Shown here: positions 52,547 to 62,037 of the stretch, one piece after another
How positions within the stretch are numbered: the first letter of the stretch is position 1
Layout of the letters: every line of letters begins with the position of its first letter
Origin: 66-474 sp963771735
Lineage (GTDB): Bacteria > Pseudomonadota > Gammaproteobacteria > Xanthomonadales > Rhodanobacteraceae
Reading direction: 5' to 3'
NCBI GenBank assembly: GCA_963771735.1
Contig: CAVYUN010000002.1
Span: 930,001-994,000, forward strand
DNA length: 64,000 nucleotides
Notes under the pieces: generated by a model
Seen by the model: the letters and a program-made list of their open reading frames with translations, nothing else
Databases searched by the model: none
What the model was told of the DNA's origin: nothing
Translations under genes and position numbers: made by a program

Positions 52547-53692
52547 ATGCATGACGACGAACTGCTCGCCTGGCTCACCCTGCTGCGCGCCCCCGGGCTG
52601 GGACCCGCCGGAATGCGGACATTGCTGCGGGATGCAGGCTCGGCACGCGCAGCTTGCGGTGCGATTCGCAGTTTCCGCCAGCTGGCAGGTCTCGATCAGG
52701 CAGGGCTGGACTGGATTACCCGGCCGGACGAGGAACGGCTGGATGCGGACATGGCGTGGCTGGCTCGGCCCGGGCATCGACTGCTGCGCTGTGACGAAGC
52801 CGACTTTCCACCGCAACTCGAGGTCGTCTCGCAGCCGCCCGTGGCACTGTTCGTCGCGGGCGATCCGGCGTTCCTGCTGGGCCCCCAGATCGCGATCGTC
52901 GGGGCGCGCAGTGCGAGCGCACAGGGACTCGCGACGGCCCGGGACTTCGCGCGCACCCTCAGTCGCGCCGGGCTCATCGTCACCAGCGGCATGGCCGATG
53001 GCATCGACGGCGCCGCGCACACGGCGGCACTTGAAGCGGGCGGCAAAACGGTGGCCGTGGTCGGCACCGGACCCGATCGGGTATATCCGCGCAAACATCG
53101 CGATCTCGCGGCGAGAATCGTTGAAAATGGCGTCATCGTGAGCGAGTTCCCACCGGGAACCGAGGCTCGTCCGGACCATTTCCCGCGCCGGAACAGGCTG
53201 ATCGCCGGGCTGGCACTGGGAACCCTGGTGGTGGAAGCAGGTCTGCAGTCGGGATCACTGATCACGGCACGCCTGGCGGCCGAGGCCGGGAAAGAGGTGT
53301 TCGCCCTGCCGGGCTCCATCCATAATCCCCTGGCCAAGGGTTGCCACCGATTGATCCGCGACGGCGCGCGGCTGGTCGAAACCGCCGCCGAGGTCATCGA
53401 GGCACTGGCGCCGGCCGCGCTGGCGCAAGGCGCGCAACTGAGGGCCAGGCTGCAGACGGCGGAAGTACCGGAGATGGCGCCGGACAGTCCCCCTTCAAGG
53501 ACACAAGATCCTGATTACAAGGCACTTCTTGCAGCGCTGGGCGACGTGCCAGTCTCGCTGGACGAACTGGCCGGGCGTACCGGGCTAGCCCCGGCGGCGC
53601 TGTCGTCCATGCTGCTGTTGCTGGAACTGGACGGCGTGGTCGCGCCGGCCGTGAACGGCCGCTGGCAACGGCTGGTCGTTCCTGGTGCTTGA
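52547..53692 (+). CDS. dprA: DprA, DNA-processing protein A
   Basis: Loads RecA onto incoming single-stranded DNA in natural transformation. The 381-residue protein has an N-terminal SAM-like segment, a Rossmann core with IVGARSASAQGLATARDFA, GMADGIDGAAHTAAL and FPRRNRLIAGLALGTLVVEA, GSGSLITA-like LQSGSLITARLAAEAGKEVF, and a C-terminal winged-helix DprA_WH domain (about 320-381, VSLDELAGRTGLAPAALSS). Start is ATG 52547 (MHDDELLAW). The smg (DUF494) gene that usually follows is absent. Confidence 0.95.
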   Translation: MHDDELLAWLTLLRAPGLGPAGMRTLLRDAGSARAACGAIRSFRQLAGLDQAGLDWITRPDEERLDADMAWLARPGHRLLRCDEADFPPQLEVVSQPPVALFVAGDPAFLLGPQIAIVGARSASAQGLATARDFARTLSRAGLIVTSGMADGIDGAAHTAALEAGGKTVAVVGTGPDRVYPRKHRDLAARIVENGVIVSEFPPGTEARPDHFPRRNRLIAGLALGTLVVEAGLQSGSLITARLAAEAGKEVFALPGSIHNPLAKGCHRLIRDGARLVETAAEVIEALAPAALAQGAQLRARLQTAEVPEMAPDSPPSRTQDPDYKALLAALGDVPVSLDELAGRTGLAPAALSSMLLLLELDGVVAPAVNGRWQRLVVPGA

Positions 53693-53763
53693 CAGGGCTA
53701 CCCTGCGCATGTGTTGACTATATATAGAGGGCGACCCCCGCCGCCCATGAAATCGTTGGAGAC

Positions 53764-56250
53764 ATGGCCAAGAACCTGCTCATCGTCGAGTCGCCCGCCA
53801 AGGCCAAGACGATCAACAAATACCTCGGCACCGATTTCAAGGTGCTGGCGTCGTATGGCCATGTCCGCGACCTGGTGCCCAAGGAAGGCGCGGTCGATCC
53901 CGACCACGACTTCAAGATGGATTACGCCCTGATCGAGAAGAACATCAAGCACGTCGACGACATCGCCAACGCAGCCAAGGTGGCCGATTCGATCTACCTG
54001 GCCACCGACCTTGACCGCGAGGGCGAGGCGATCAGCTGGCACATCAGCGAAATCCTGAAGGAGCGCGGTCTGCTCAAGGACAAGGAAACCCACCGGGTAG
54101 TGTTCAGCGAAATCACCCCGCGTGCGATCAAGGAAGCCGTGGCGCATCCGCGCAAGCTGTCGCACGACATGGTGGACGCCCAGCAGGCGCGCCGTGCCCT
54201 GGATTACCTGGTCGGCTTCAACCTGTCGCCGGTGCTGTGGCGGAAAGTTCAGCCCAAGCTGTCGGCCGGTCGCGTGCAATCACCGGCCTTGCGCATGATC
54301 GTCGAGCGCGAGGAGGAGATCGAAGCCTTCAAGCCGCGAGAATACTGGACGGTCGAAGCAAAACTCACGCACAAGGACGGCGAGTTCAGCGCCCGGCTGG
54401 TCAAGCTGCACGGCAAGAAATTCGAACAATTCGACCTGACCAACGCCAAGGATGCGCACGCGGCCCGCGATGCGCTGCTGCGGGCTGCGGGCGGAAAACT
54501 GGTCGTCGGCGACATCCAGTCGAAGCAGCGCCAGCGCCGCCCGGCCGCGCCGTTCACCACGTCCACCCTGCAGCAGGAGGCCGCGCGCAAGCTGGGCATG
54601 GCCACCAGCCGCACCATGCGCATCGCGCAGGGCCTTTATGAAGGCGTATCGCTGGGCGGCGAGGGCAATGTCGGCCTGATCACGTACATGCGTACGGACT
54701 CCACGCACCTGTCGGGCGAAGCCATCGGCGAGTTGCGCCAGACCATCGAGCGCGAGTTCGGCAAGCGGGGCCTGCCCGAGCACGCGATGGTCTACAAGAC
54801 CAAGTCCAAGAACGCACAGGAAGCGCACGAGGCGATCCGCCCGACGTCGGCGCTGCGCACGCCTAAATCGGTGGCCGCGTACTTGACGCCCGACCAGATG
54901 AAACTCTATGAGTTGATCTGGAAGCGTGCGGTGGCCTGCCAGATGAAACCCGCCACCCTCAACACCGTTTCGGTCGAGTTCCCCTGCGGCGGGGACGCCG
55001 CGTTCCGCGCCACGGGCACCACCGTGGTCGATCCGGGTTTCCTCGCCGTTTACGAGGAAGGCCGCGACGCAAAGTCGGACGAGGACGAGGAGGCGCGCAA
55101 GCTGCCCGCATTGAAGGTCGACGAGGAAGTGCCGCTGACCGACATCGCCGCCGACCAGCATTTCACCGAGCCGCCGCCGCGCTATTCGGAAGCGTCACTG
55201 GTCAAGGCATTGGAGGAATACGGCATAGGCCGGCCCTCGACGTACGCGAGCATCATCCAGACCCTGTTGTCGCGCGAATACGTGATCCTCGATTCGCGCC
55301 GTTTCAAGCCGACCGACGTGGGCCGCGCGGTAGCGAAATTCCTCACTGCGCACTTCACACGCTACGTCGATTACGACTTCACCGCACGCATGGAGGACGA
55401 ACTCGACGCGGTCAGCCGTGGTGAAGAGGAATGGCGGCCGCTGATGGCCGAATTCTGGAAGCCCTTCAAGGCACTGGTGGACGACAAGATGGAATCGGTC
55501 GACCGCAGCGAGGCCACCGGAGCGCGCCTGCTCGGCGAGGATCCCAAGACCGGCAGGCCGGTCTCGGTGCGACTCGGCCGCTACGGGCCGTACGCCGCGC
55601 TGGGCGACAAGGACAGCGACGAAAAACTCAAGTTCGCATCGTTGCTGCCCGGCCAGAGCATGCACACGATCAACCTTGAGGAGGCGCTGGAACTGTTCAA
55701 GCTGCCGCGCATGCTCGGCAAGGATGCCGACGGCGAGGAAATTTCCGCGGGCATCGGCCGCTTTGGTCCGTTCGTGAAGAAGGGCAAGCTGTATGCCTCG
55801 ATCAAGGGTGACGACAGCGCGTACACCATCACCCTGGAGCGCGCGCGGGAATTGATCCGCGAGAAACAGGAACTTATTGCCAATCGCGTGATCACTGACT
55901 TCGGCGACGGCATCCAGGTATTGAATGGACGCTACGGTCCGTACATCACCGATGGCGAGAAGAACGCGAAGATCCCCAAGGAACGCGAGCCCAAGTCACT
56001 GACGCATGACGAGTGCAAGGCGCTGATCGAAGCCGCACCCGTGCGGCGCGGGCGCGGTGCGTTCAAGAAAGCGGCGGCGAAAAAGACCGCCGCCAAGAAG
56101 GCGCCAGCGAAAAAGGCGGCGGCAAGGAAAACCGCGCGCAAACAGGCGGTCGGCAAGAAGACGGCTGCGAAAAAATCCGCTGCGAAGAAAAGCGTGCGTG
56201 CAAAAGCGTCCGCGCCGGCCGAAGCGGATGCGCCGCCTTTCGACGTCTGA
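53764..56250 (+). CDS. topA: TopA, DNA topoisomerase I
   Basis: Relaxes negative supercoils. The 828-residue protein has the toprim domain (LIVESPAKAKTINKYLG, ATDLDREGEAISWH), catalytic Tyr308 in LITYMRTDST, and then C-terminal topoisomerase repeats (GRYGPYAALGDKDSDEKL, GRFGPFVKKGKLYAS, GRYGPYITDGEKNAK) instead of zinc ribbons; no C4 clusters remain. It ends in a ~70-residue Lys/Ala-rich tail (AAKKTAAKKAPAKKAAARK) like histone H1. An AT-rich TTGACTATATATAG patch at 53714-53727 may be part of its promoter. tsaC follows 3 nt later. Confidence 0.96.
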   Translation: MAKNLLIVESPAKAKTINKYLGTDFKVLASYGHVRDLVPKEGAVDPDHDFKMDYALIEKNIKHVDDIANAAKVADSIYLATDLDREGEAISWHISEILKERGLLKDKETHRVVFSEITPRAIKEAVAHPRKLSHDMVDAQQARRALDYLVGFNLSPVLWRKVQPKLSAGRVQSPALRMIVEREEEIEAFKPREYWTVEAKLTHKDGEFSARLVKLHGKKFEQFDLTNAKDAHAARDALLRAAGGKLVVGDIQSKQRQRRPAAPFTTSTLQQEAARKLGMATSRTMRIAQGLYEGVSLGGEGNVGLITYMRTDSTHLSGEAIGELRQTIEREFGKRGLPEHAMVYKTKSKNAQEAHEAIRPTSALRTPKSVAAYLTPDQMKLYELIWKRAVACQMKPATLNTVSVEFPCGGDAAFRATGTTVVDPGFLAVYEEGRDAKSDEDEEARKLPALKVDEEVPLTDIAADQHFTEPPPRYSEASLVKALEEYGIGRPSTYASIIQTLLSREYVILDSRRFKPTDVGRAVAKFLTAHFTRYVDYDFTARMEDELDAVSRGEEEWRPLMAEFWKPFKALVDDKMESVDRSEATGARLLGEDPKTGRPVSVRLGRYGPYAALGDKDSDEKLKFASLLPGQSMHTINLEEALELFKLPRMLGKDADGEEISAGIGRFGPFVKKGKLYASIKGDDSAYTITLERARELIREKQELIANRVITDFGDGIQVLNGRYGPYITDGEKNAKIPKEREPKSLTHDECKALIEAAPVRRGRGAFKKAAAKKTAAKKAPAKKAAARKTARKQAVGKKTAAKKSAAKKSVRAKASAPAEADAPPFDV

Positions 56251-56253
56251 AGC

Positions 56254-56817
56254 ATGCGCATCTTCAATCTCGACGAAATCGAAGCCGCCGCCGCGCTGCT
56301 CCATGCGGGCGGCGTGTTGGCGTATCCGACCGAGGGCGTTTACGGCCTCGGTTGCGATCCCGACGATCGCGCAGCCTTCGAAAAGATATTCGCCATGAAA
56401 CGCCGGCCGCCCGAGCAGGGCGTGCTGTTGATCGCGGCCAACTTGGAACAGGTCGAACCGTGGATCGGCGATACACCGCCGGCGGCGCTCGAACGTGTGC
56501 GCGCGGTTTGGCCCGGCCCGCACACCTTCATCTTTCCGCGCGCGGCGCGCGTGCCGGAATGGATTGCCGGGGGCCATCCCGGCATTGCGTTGCGGGTCAC
56601 CGCGCATCCGCCTTCCGTGGCGTTATGCCATGCCTTCGGTGGTCCAATCGTTTCCACCAGCGCCAATCTCCATGGCGAGCCGCCCGCCCGCAGCGCCGCG
56701 GACATCCGCGTGATCTTCGGCGACGAGCCGGACGGCGTGCTGGACGCGCCACTGGGCGGCCTGACCCGCCCGACGCCGATCACGGATGCCGTGAGCGGCG
56801 CTATCATTCGCGCCTGA
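56254..56817 (+). CDS. tsaC: TsaC/Sua5-YrdC, threonylcarbamoyl-AMP synthase
   Basis: First enzyme of t6A37 tRNA modification. The 187-residue protein has GVLAYPTEGVYGLGCDPDD, the KRRPPEQGVLLI substrate loop (Lys-Arg-Arg near residue 50), HPGIALRVTAHP, and STSANLHGEPPARSAADI. The length fits TsaC, not two-domain Sua5. Its ATG lies 3 nt after the topA stop without a separate ribosome site, so it depends on topA translation. It is followed by an AMP-ligase gene. Confidence 0.94.
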   Translation: MRIFNLDEIEAAAALLHAGGVLAYPTEGVYGLGCDPDDRAAFEKIFAMKRRPPEQGVLLIAANLEQVEPWIGDTPPAALERVRAVWPGPHTFIFPRAARVPEWIAGGHPGIALRVTAHPPSVALCHAFGGPIVSTSANLHGEPPARSAADIRVIFGDEPDGVLDAPLGGLTRPTPITDAVSGAIIRA

Positions 56818-56835
56818 GGGGCTGGGGAGTTTCCC

Positions 56836-58194
56836 GTGTCGAGCGTTCATCAATCACCGCAGGGCAAAGCCGCGGGGTCGTGGCAAGCCCTGCTCGCGGA
56901 CGCATCGCCGCAACGCATCGTCGCATGGCGCGTAGGTCGACCGGTCACCGCCGATGACTTTCTGGCAGATGTGGATGCCCTGGCTTCGCGCTTGCCGGTC
57001 GCGCAGGCGGCGGTCAACCTGTGCGAGGAACGCTATGCGTTCCTGGTCGCGTTTGCGGCCCTGTTGGCACGCGGCCAGACCAACCTGCTGCCGTCTTCGC
57101 GCGCGCCGCGTGCGATCGACGACACGCTGGCCGCCCATCCGGGCAGCTATACGCTCGGTGATACCGCACTGGACCCGGCGCCACCCCATTACCTGCGATT
57201 CACGCCGACGACCTGCGCCCCGCGCGCCGGAGCGACGGCGATGCTCGCCGGGCATGCGCTGGCCGCGATCGGCTACACCTCGGGATCGACCGGTGTGCCG
57301 CGCGCCAATCCCAAGCACTGGGGCAAACTGGCGATTTCCAGCGGTCACAACGACACTTTGTTGCGCACGCTTGCCGGCGGCGACTACAACGTGGTCGCGA
57401 CCGTGCCGCCACAACACATGTACGGGCTGGAATTTTCGGTGTTGCTGCCGTTGTTCGGCCATGCTGCCGTGTGCGCCAGCAAGCCGTTCTTCGCCGCGGA
57501 CATCGCCGCGGCACTGCGTGGAATACCCGAGCCGCGGATACTGGTGACGACACCGGTGCACCTGCGTGCATTGCTGGATTCACGGCAACCGATGCCACGG
57601 TTTGCCGGGATCGTTTCGGCTACCGCTCCGCTCACGCGCGATCTGGCGCGCGCAGCCGAAGCACGTTTCGGCGCAGCGGTGCAGGAAGTGTTCGGTTCCA
57701 CCGAAACCTGCGTGGTCGCGCACCGCCGTACGGCGCACGACGACGCTTGGACACCGTACGCAGGCGTTGCCCTGCATCCGCAACCCGATGGCACCCGTAT
57801 CGATGCACCGCAACTGGTGCAGCCGGTGGTGCTGGCCGACATCGTCGAACTGCTGTCGGACGGCCGCTTCCGCCTGTGCGGGCGCAATACCGACCTGTTG
57901 GAAATCGCCGGCAAGCGTGCTTCGCTGGGCGACCTCACCCATCGGCTGCTGGCGGTGCCCGGCGTTCGCGACGGCGTGGTCTTCCAGATGGACGAGACCG
58001 ACGCGATGGGCGTGCGCCGGATCGCCGCGCTGGTGGTGGCGCCGGGACTCGAAGCGGGTGCGATCCTGGACGCCTTGCGCCGCGACATCGATCCCGTGTT
58101 CCTGCCGCGCCCGCTCAAGCTGGTCGATGTGCTGCCGCGCAATGAGACCGGCAAGCTGCCGCGGACGGCCTTGCTCGCGATGATCGCCGGTTAG
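56836..58194 (+). CDS. AMP-dependent acyl/aryl ligase, possibly aryl-polyene type
   Basis: A 452-residue ANL-superfamily enzyme, shorter than usual. Start is GTG 56836 with GGGGAG 9 nt upstream. Motifs: YTSGSTGVPRANPKHW (P-loop), EVFGSTETCVV (A5), and C-terminal NETGKLPRTALL with the catalytic Lys. The Thr-Ser-Gly-Ser-Thr-Gly loop followed by Pro and His-Trp resembles AMP-ligases of aryl polyene/xanthomonadin clusters, which activate 4-hydroxybenzoate-type starters. No other pigment gene is nearby, so the role is uncertain; it could act in another acyl pathway. Confidence 0.7.
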   Translation: MSSVHQSPQGKAAGSWQALLADASPQRIVAWRVGRPVTADDFLADVDALASRLPVAQAAVNLCEERYAFLVAFAALLARGQTNLLPSSRAPRAIDDTLAAHPGSYTLGDTALDPAPPHYLRFTPTTCAPRAGATAMLAGHALAAIGYTSGSTGVPRANPKHWGKLAISSGHNDTLLRTLAGGDYNVVATVPPQHMYGLEFSVLLPLFGHAAVCASKPFFAADIAAALRGIPEPRILVTTPVHLRALLDSRQPMPRFAGIVSATAPLTRDLARAAEARFGAAVQEVFGSTETCVVAHRRTAHDDAWTPYAGVALHPQPDGTRIDAPQLVQPVVLADIVELLSDGRFRLCGRNTDLLEIAGKRASLGDLTHRLLAVPGVRDGVVFQMDETDAMGVRRIAALVVAPGLEAGAILDALRRDIDPVFLPRPLKLVDVLPRNETGKLPRTALLAMIAG

Positions 58195-58232
58195 AATGCG
58201 GGGCTGATCCGCAGCGCGATCCGGTCCTGTTC

Positions 58233-59516
58233 ATGAAGATCCTCGTCATCGGCTCCGGCGGCCGTGAACACGCGCTGGCCTGGAAGCTGGCGCACTCGCC
58301 CCGCGTCACCGAAGTGGTCGTCGCGCCCGGCAATGCCGGCACCGCGCGCGAGCCGCGCATGCGCAACGTGGACATCGCCGCGACCGATGTCGATGGGCTG
58401 CTGCAGCTTGCCCGCGAACAGGAATTCGACCTGACCGTGGTCGGGCCGGAAGTGCCACTGGTGGCGGGCGTGGTCGACAAGTTCCGCATGGCGGGGCAGC
58501 CGATTTTCGGACCGACCGTGACGGCCGCGCAGCTCGAGGGTTCCAAGTCCTTCGCCAAGGAATTCCTGGTTCGCCACGGCATTCCCACCGCGCGCCATGC
58601 GGTATTCGCCGAGTTCGACGCGGCGCTGGCGTACGTGCATCAGCATGGTGCGCCCATCGTGATCAAGGCCGACGGCCTGGCCGCGGGCAAGGGCGTGGTG
58701 GTGGCGATGACGCTGGCCGAGGCCGAGCAGGCGCTGCACGACATGCTCGATGCACAAGCATTCGGTGACGCTTCGGCGCGCGTGGTGATCGAGGAATTCC
58801 TCGCAGGCGAGGAAGCCAGCTACATCGTGATGAGCGATGGCCACCACTATCTGCCGATGGCGTCCAGCCAGGACCACAAGCGCGTCGGCGAGGGCGACAC
58901 CGGGCCCAATACCGGCGGCATGGGCGCGTATTCGCCTGCGCCGGTGGTGACGCCGGAAGTGGAACGCCGTATCCGCGCCGAGATCATCGAACCCACGCTT
59001 GCAGGCATGGCCGCCGACGGAGCGCCGTTCACGGGCTTCCTGTATGCGGGCCTGATGATCGACAAATCCGGCGCGCCGAAGGTCATCGAATTCAACGTGC
59101 GTTTCGGCGATCCCGAGACGCAACCGATCATGCAACGCCTGCGTTCGGATTTCCTCGAATTGGTCGAAGCGGCGCTCAAGGGCAGGCTCGACCGAATCGA
59201 AGCGGAATGGGATCCACGTCCGTCGCTGGGCGTGGTGATGGCCGCGCAAGGCTATCCCGGCAAGGCCAAGGCCGGCGACGTGATTGCCGGTCTCGACGAG
59301 GAATTGGGTCCCGATGTGAAAGTTTTCCAGGCCGGAACGAAAATCGACGCCGACGGCCAAGTCGTGACCGCTGGTGGCCGGGTGTTGTGCGTGTGCGCGC
59401 TGGGCGACGATTTGAAACAAGCGCGCGACCGAGCCTACGCCGCGGCGGACCGCATTCACTTCGACGGCGCATTCTGCCGGCGCGACATCGGGCATCGCGC
59501 GCTGGTGCATCGCTAG
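58233..59516 (+). CDS. purD: PurD, phosphoribosylamine-glycine ligase
   Basis: Makes GAR in de novo purine synthesis. The 427-residue ATP-grasp enzyme shows MKILVIGSGGREHALAWKL at the start, GPEVPLVAGVVD, KADGLAAGKGVVVA (ATP loop), SSQDHKRVGEGDTGPNTGGM (cut) and VIEFNVRFGDPETQ. It is 38 nt after the AMP-ligase and may be in its operon; a TAGAAT box lies at 58192-58197. Confidence 0.97.
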   Translation: MKILVIGSGGREHALAWKLAHSPRVTEVVVAPGNAGTAREPRMRNVDIAATDVDGLLQLAREQEFDLTVVGPEVPLVAGVVDKFRMAGQPIFGPTVTAAQLEGSKSFAKEFLVRHGIPTARHAVFAEFDAALAYVHQHGAPIVIKADGLAAGKGVVVAMTLAEAEQALHDMLDAQAFGDASARVVIEEFLAGEEASYIVMSDGHHYLPMASSQDHKRVGEGDTGPNTGGMGAYSPAPVVTPEVERRIRAEIIEPTLAGMAADGAPFTGFLYAGLMIDKSGAPKVIEFNVRFGDPETQPIMQRLRSDFLELVEAALKGRLDRIEAEWDPRPSLGVVMAAQGYPGKAKAGDVIAGLDEELGPDVKVFQAGTKIDADGQVVTAGGRVLCVCALGDDLKQARDRAYAAADRIHFDGAFCRRDIGHRALVHR

Positions 59517-59608
59517 TCGCCCTTGCTCGTCACTCGGGCGTAAACAGGAATCCGGATCATCTGTACGCTCGCTGATCTCCACTTGCGGGCGGTGCGCAGG
59601 AGGTAGCC

Positions 59609-60922
59609 GTGAACCAATTCCGCCTGCTGGGCAAGCGCCGCTTCGCGCCATTCTTCCTGGTGCAGGCGCTGGCCGCGTTCAACGACAACGCGTTCCGCAA
59701 CGCGACGGTGGTGCTGGTCGGGTTCCAGCTGGGGCTTTCCACCAGCCGGATCGGGTTCTATTCCAACCTCGCGCCGGCCTTGTTCATCCTGCCGTTCTTC
59801 CTGTTCTCGGCCAGTGCCGGGCAACTTGCGGAGAAATACGAGAAACACCTGCTGATCCGCTGGATCAAGGTGTTCGAGATCGCGGCGATGTGCATCGCCG
59901 CTTGGGGTTTCTACGCGAAGAGTCCGGCCTTGCTGTTCGTGGTGCTGTTCCTGATGGGCCTGCACTCGACGGTGTTCGGACCGATCAAGTACGCGATCCT
60001 GCCGCAGGTGCTCGAGCCCGATGAACTGGTGGGTGGCAACGGGCTGGTCGAAACCGGCACGTCGATCGCGATCCTGGTCGGCATGATCCTGGGCGGCTGG
60101 GCCATCACGTCCCACTTTGGCTGGGCGGGCGCGGCGACGCTGGTGATCGGCGTGGCGGTGCTGGGGCTTGCCATCAGCATGGCGATTCCACGCGCGCCAT
60201 CCCTGGCGCCGAACCTGGAATTCGAGTGGAACTTCGTGGCCGAAAGCTGGCGGGTGTTGAAACTCACCGCCAGCCGGCGCGTGGTGTTCAATGCGGTGCT
60301 GGGCATTTCGTGGTTCTGGTTTTTCGGCGGGGTGGTGACTGCGCAATTGCCCAATTACACACGGCTTTGGCTGGGCGGCGATGCCAGCGTGGAAATCCTG
60401 GTGCTGACATTGTTTTCGGTCGGTGTCGGCGTCGGTTCGCTGTTGTGTGAAAGGCTTTCGCGGCACGCGGTTGAAATCGGGCTGGTGCCGTTGGGTGCCG
60501 CCGGCATGACGCTGTTCGGCGTGTTGTTGTATTTCGCGCAGCATGCCGAAACCGCTGCGCGTGGGGTGGACTGGCTGGTGTTCCTGCGCACGCCGGGTCA
60601 CGGCTGGCTCGCACTGGACCTGACCCTGATCGGCGTATCGGCGGGCCTTTTCATCGTGCCGCTGTTCGCGACGGTGCAATCGCTGAGCGCGCCTGACGAG
60701 TTGTCGCGGGTGATCGCGGGCAACAACATCTGGAACGCAATCTTCCTGGTCGTGGCCGCGCTGTTCGGGATCGGTTTGCTGCGCGTCGGGCTGACGATCC
60801 CGCAACTGTTTCTGCTGGTCGCGCTGCTGAATGCCGCCGTGATGACGTACCTCGTGTGGCGGGTGCCTGCGTTCGGTCGGCGTTTCCTGGCCTGGGCGCG
60901 GTTGCGGCGATCAGCGTCCTGA
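59609..60922 (+). CDS. MFS transporter, LplT-like
   Basis: A 437-residue inner-membrane protein with 12 helices. The N-terminus ALAAFNDNAFRNATV resembles LplT (lysophospholipid flippase) and related MFS; further motifs are HSTVFGPIKYAILPQVL and GGNGLVETGTSIAILVG. E. coli LplT acts with the acyltransferase Aas; no aas gene is adjacent here. Start ATG/GTG at 59609 follows an AGGAGG site, the strongest ribosome site in this part. Downstream is hemC. Confidence 0.8.
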   Translation: MNQFRLLGKRRFAPFFLVQALAAFNDNAFRNATVVLVGFQLGLSTSRIGFYSNLAPALFILPFFLFSASAGQLAEKYEKHLLIRWIKVFEIAAMCIAAWGFYAKSPALLFVVLFLMGLHSTVFGPIKYAILPQVLEPDELVGGNGLVETGTSIAILVGMILGGWAITSHFGWAGAATLVIGVAVLGLAISMAIPRAPSLAPNLEFEWNFVAESWRVLKLTASRRVVFNAVLGISWFWFFGGVVTAQLPNYTRLWLGGDASVEILVLTLFSVGVGVGSLLCERLSRHAVEIGLVPLGAAGMTLFGVLLYFAQHAETAARGVDWLVFLRTPGHGWLALDLTLIGVSAGLFIVPLFATVQSLSAPDELSRVIAGNNIWNAIFLVVAALFGIGLLRVGLTIPQLFLLVALLNAAVMTYLVWRVPAFGRRFLAWARLRRSAS

Positions 60923-60971
60923 ACCGGCGATCGATGCCATACTTCACGGTCACGGTTGATTCAAAACACGC

Positions 60972-61892
60972 ATGACCCAGGCCCTGCTGCGCATCGCCAC
61001 CCGCCAGAGTCCGCTCGCCCTGTGGCAGGCGGAACATGTCGCCGCGCGCTTGCGCGAGGCGCATCCAGGCCTCGTGATGGAACTGCTGCCGTTGTCGACG
61101 CGCGGTGACGAAGTGCTGGATCGCTCACTGGCCGCGATCGGCGGCAAGGGGCTGTTCCTCAAGGAACTGGAAGTCGCGCTTGCGGAAAGCCGCGCCGACC
61201 TCGCGGTGCATTCGCTGAAGGACGTGCCTGCGCAGCTCGATCCGCAATTCGTACTGGCGGCGATGCTGCAACGTGCCGACTGCGCGGATGCCTTCGTCAG
61301 CAACGATTGCGCAACGCTCGACGCATTGCCGCAAGGCGCGCGTGTGGGTACTTCGTCGTTACGGCGCACCGCGCAACTGCGCGCACGCCGGCCCGACCTG
61401 GAAATCGCCGACCTGCGCGGCAATGTCGGCACACGCCTCGCCAAGCTCGATCGTGGCGATTACGCGGCGATCATCCTCGCGGTCGCGGGCCTCGAACGCA
61501 TGGGCCTCGGAGCGCGCATCCGTACGCGGCTTGCGCCGCCCGAATGGTTGCCCGCGCCGGGCCAGGCCGTGATCGCGGTGGAAATCCGGGCCGGCGATGC
61601 GCGCGTGATCGAATGCGTGCAGACACTCGATGATCCCGCGACCCGTCGAAGCGTGAACGCCGAGCGCGCGCTCAACGCGGCACTGGGCGGCGACTGCACC
61701 ATGCCGTTGGGTGCCTGGTGCGAAACGCAATCCGATGGCGCGCTGCGGTTGGACGGCTTGCTGGGCGATGCGCGGGGTGGGCATCTCTTGCGTGCCGACG
61801 CTTGCGGCGATGATCCGGTCGCGCTGGGCAGTGAAGTCGCGCGATTGTTGCGTGAACAAGGTGCGGAGACGTTGTTGAATGAGCGCAACTGA
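60972..61892 (+). CDS. hemC: HemC, porphobilinogen deaminase
   Basis: Polymerises four porphobilinogen units into hydroxymethylbilane. The 306-residue protein has RIATRQSPLALWQAEHVA, STRGDEVLDRSLAAIGGKGLF, VHSLKDVPAQLD, RVGTSSLRRTAQLRA, and the dipyrromethane cofactor Cys242 in LGGDCTMPLG. hemD, its usual neighbour, is not next to it. The gene follows the MFS transporter by 49 nt. Confidence 0.96.
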   Translation: MTQALLRIATRQSPLALWQAEHVAARLREAHPGLVMELLPLSTRGDEVLDRSLAAIGGKGLFLKELEVALAESRADLAVHSLKDVPAQLDPQFVLAAMLQRADCADAFVSNDCATLDALPQGARVGTSSLRRTAQLRARRPDLEIADLRGNVGTRLAKLDRGDYAAIILAVAGLERMGLGARIRTRLAPPEWLPAPGQAVIAVEIRAGDARVIECVQTLDDPATRRSVNAERALNAALGGDCTMPLGAWCETQSDGALRLDGLLGDARGGHLLRADACGDDPVALGSEVARLLREQGAETLLNERN

Positions 61893-62037
61893 TGGCTTTC
61901 TTTGATCTGTCTTCGAGTAACCGGCAGACGCCGTTGGTTGTTCGTTGAAGTTGCGGCGGTGGTTTGTCGTGAACCGCGCTGGCTGCAAAACTCAAGGCGG
62001 AACTCGTCTTGCGAATTTTCATTAAACGGAGTTGGCC

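Noticed and set aside
53689..53724. TTGACA plus TATATA as topA promoter
   Set aside because: The boxes are 24 nt apart, too far for sigma-70; only a loose -10-like AT patch can be claimed.
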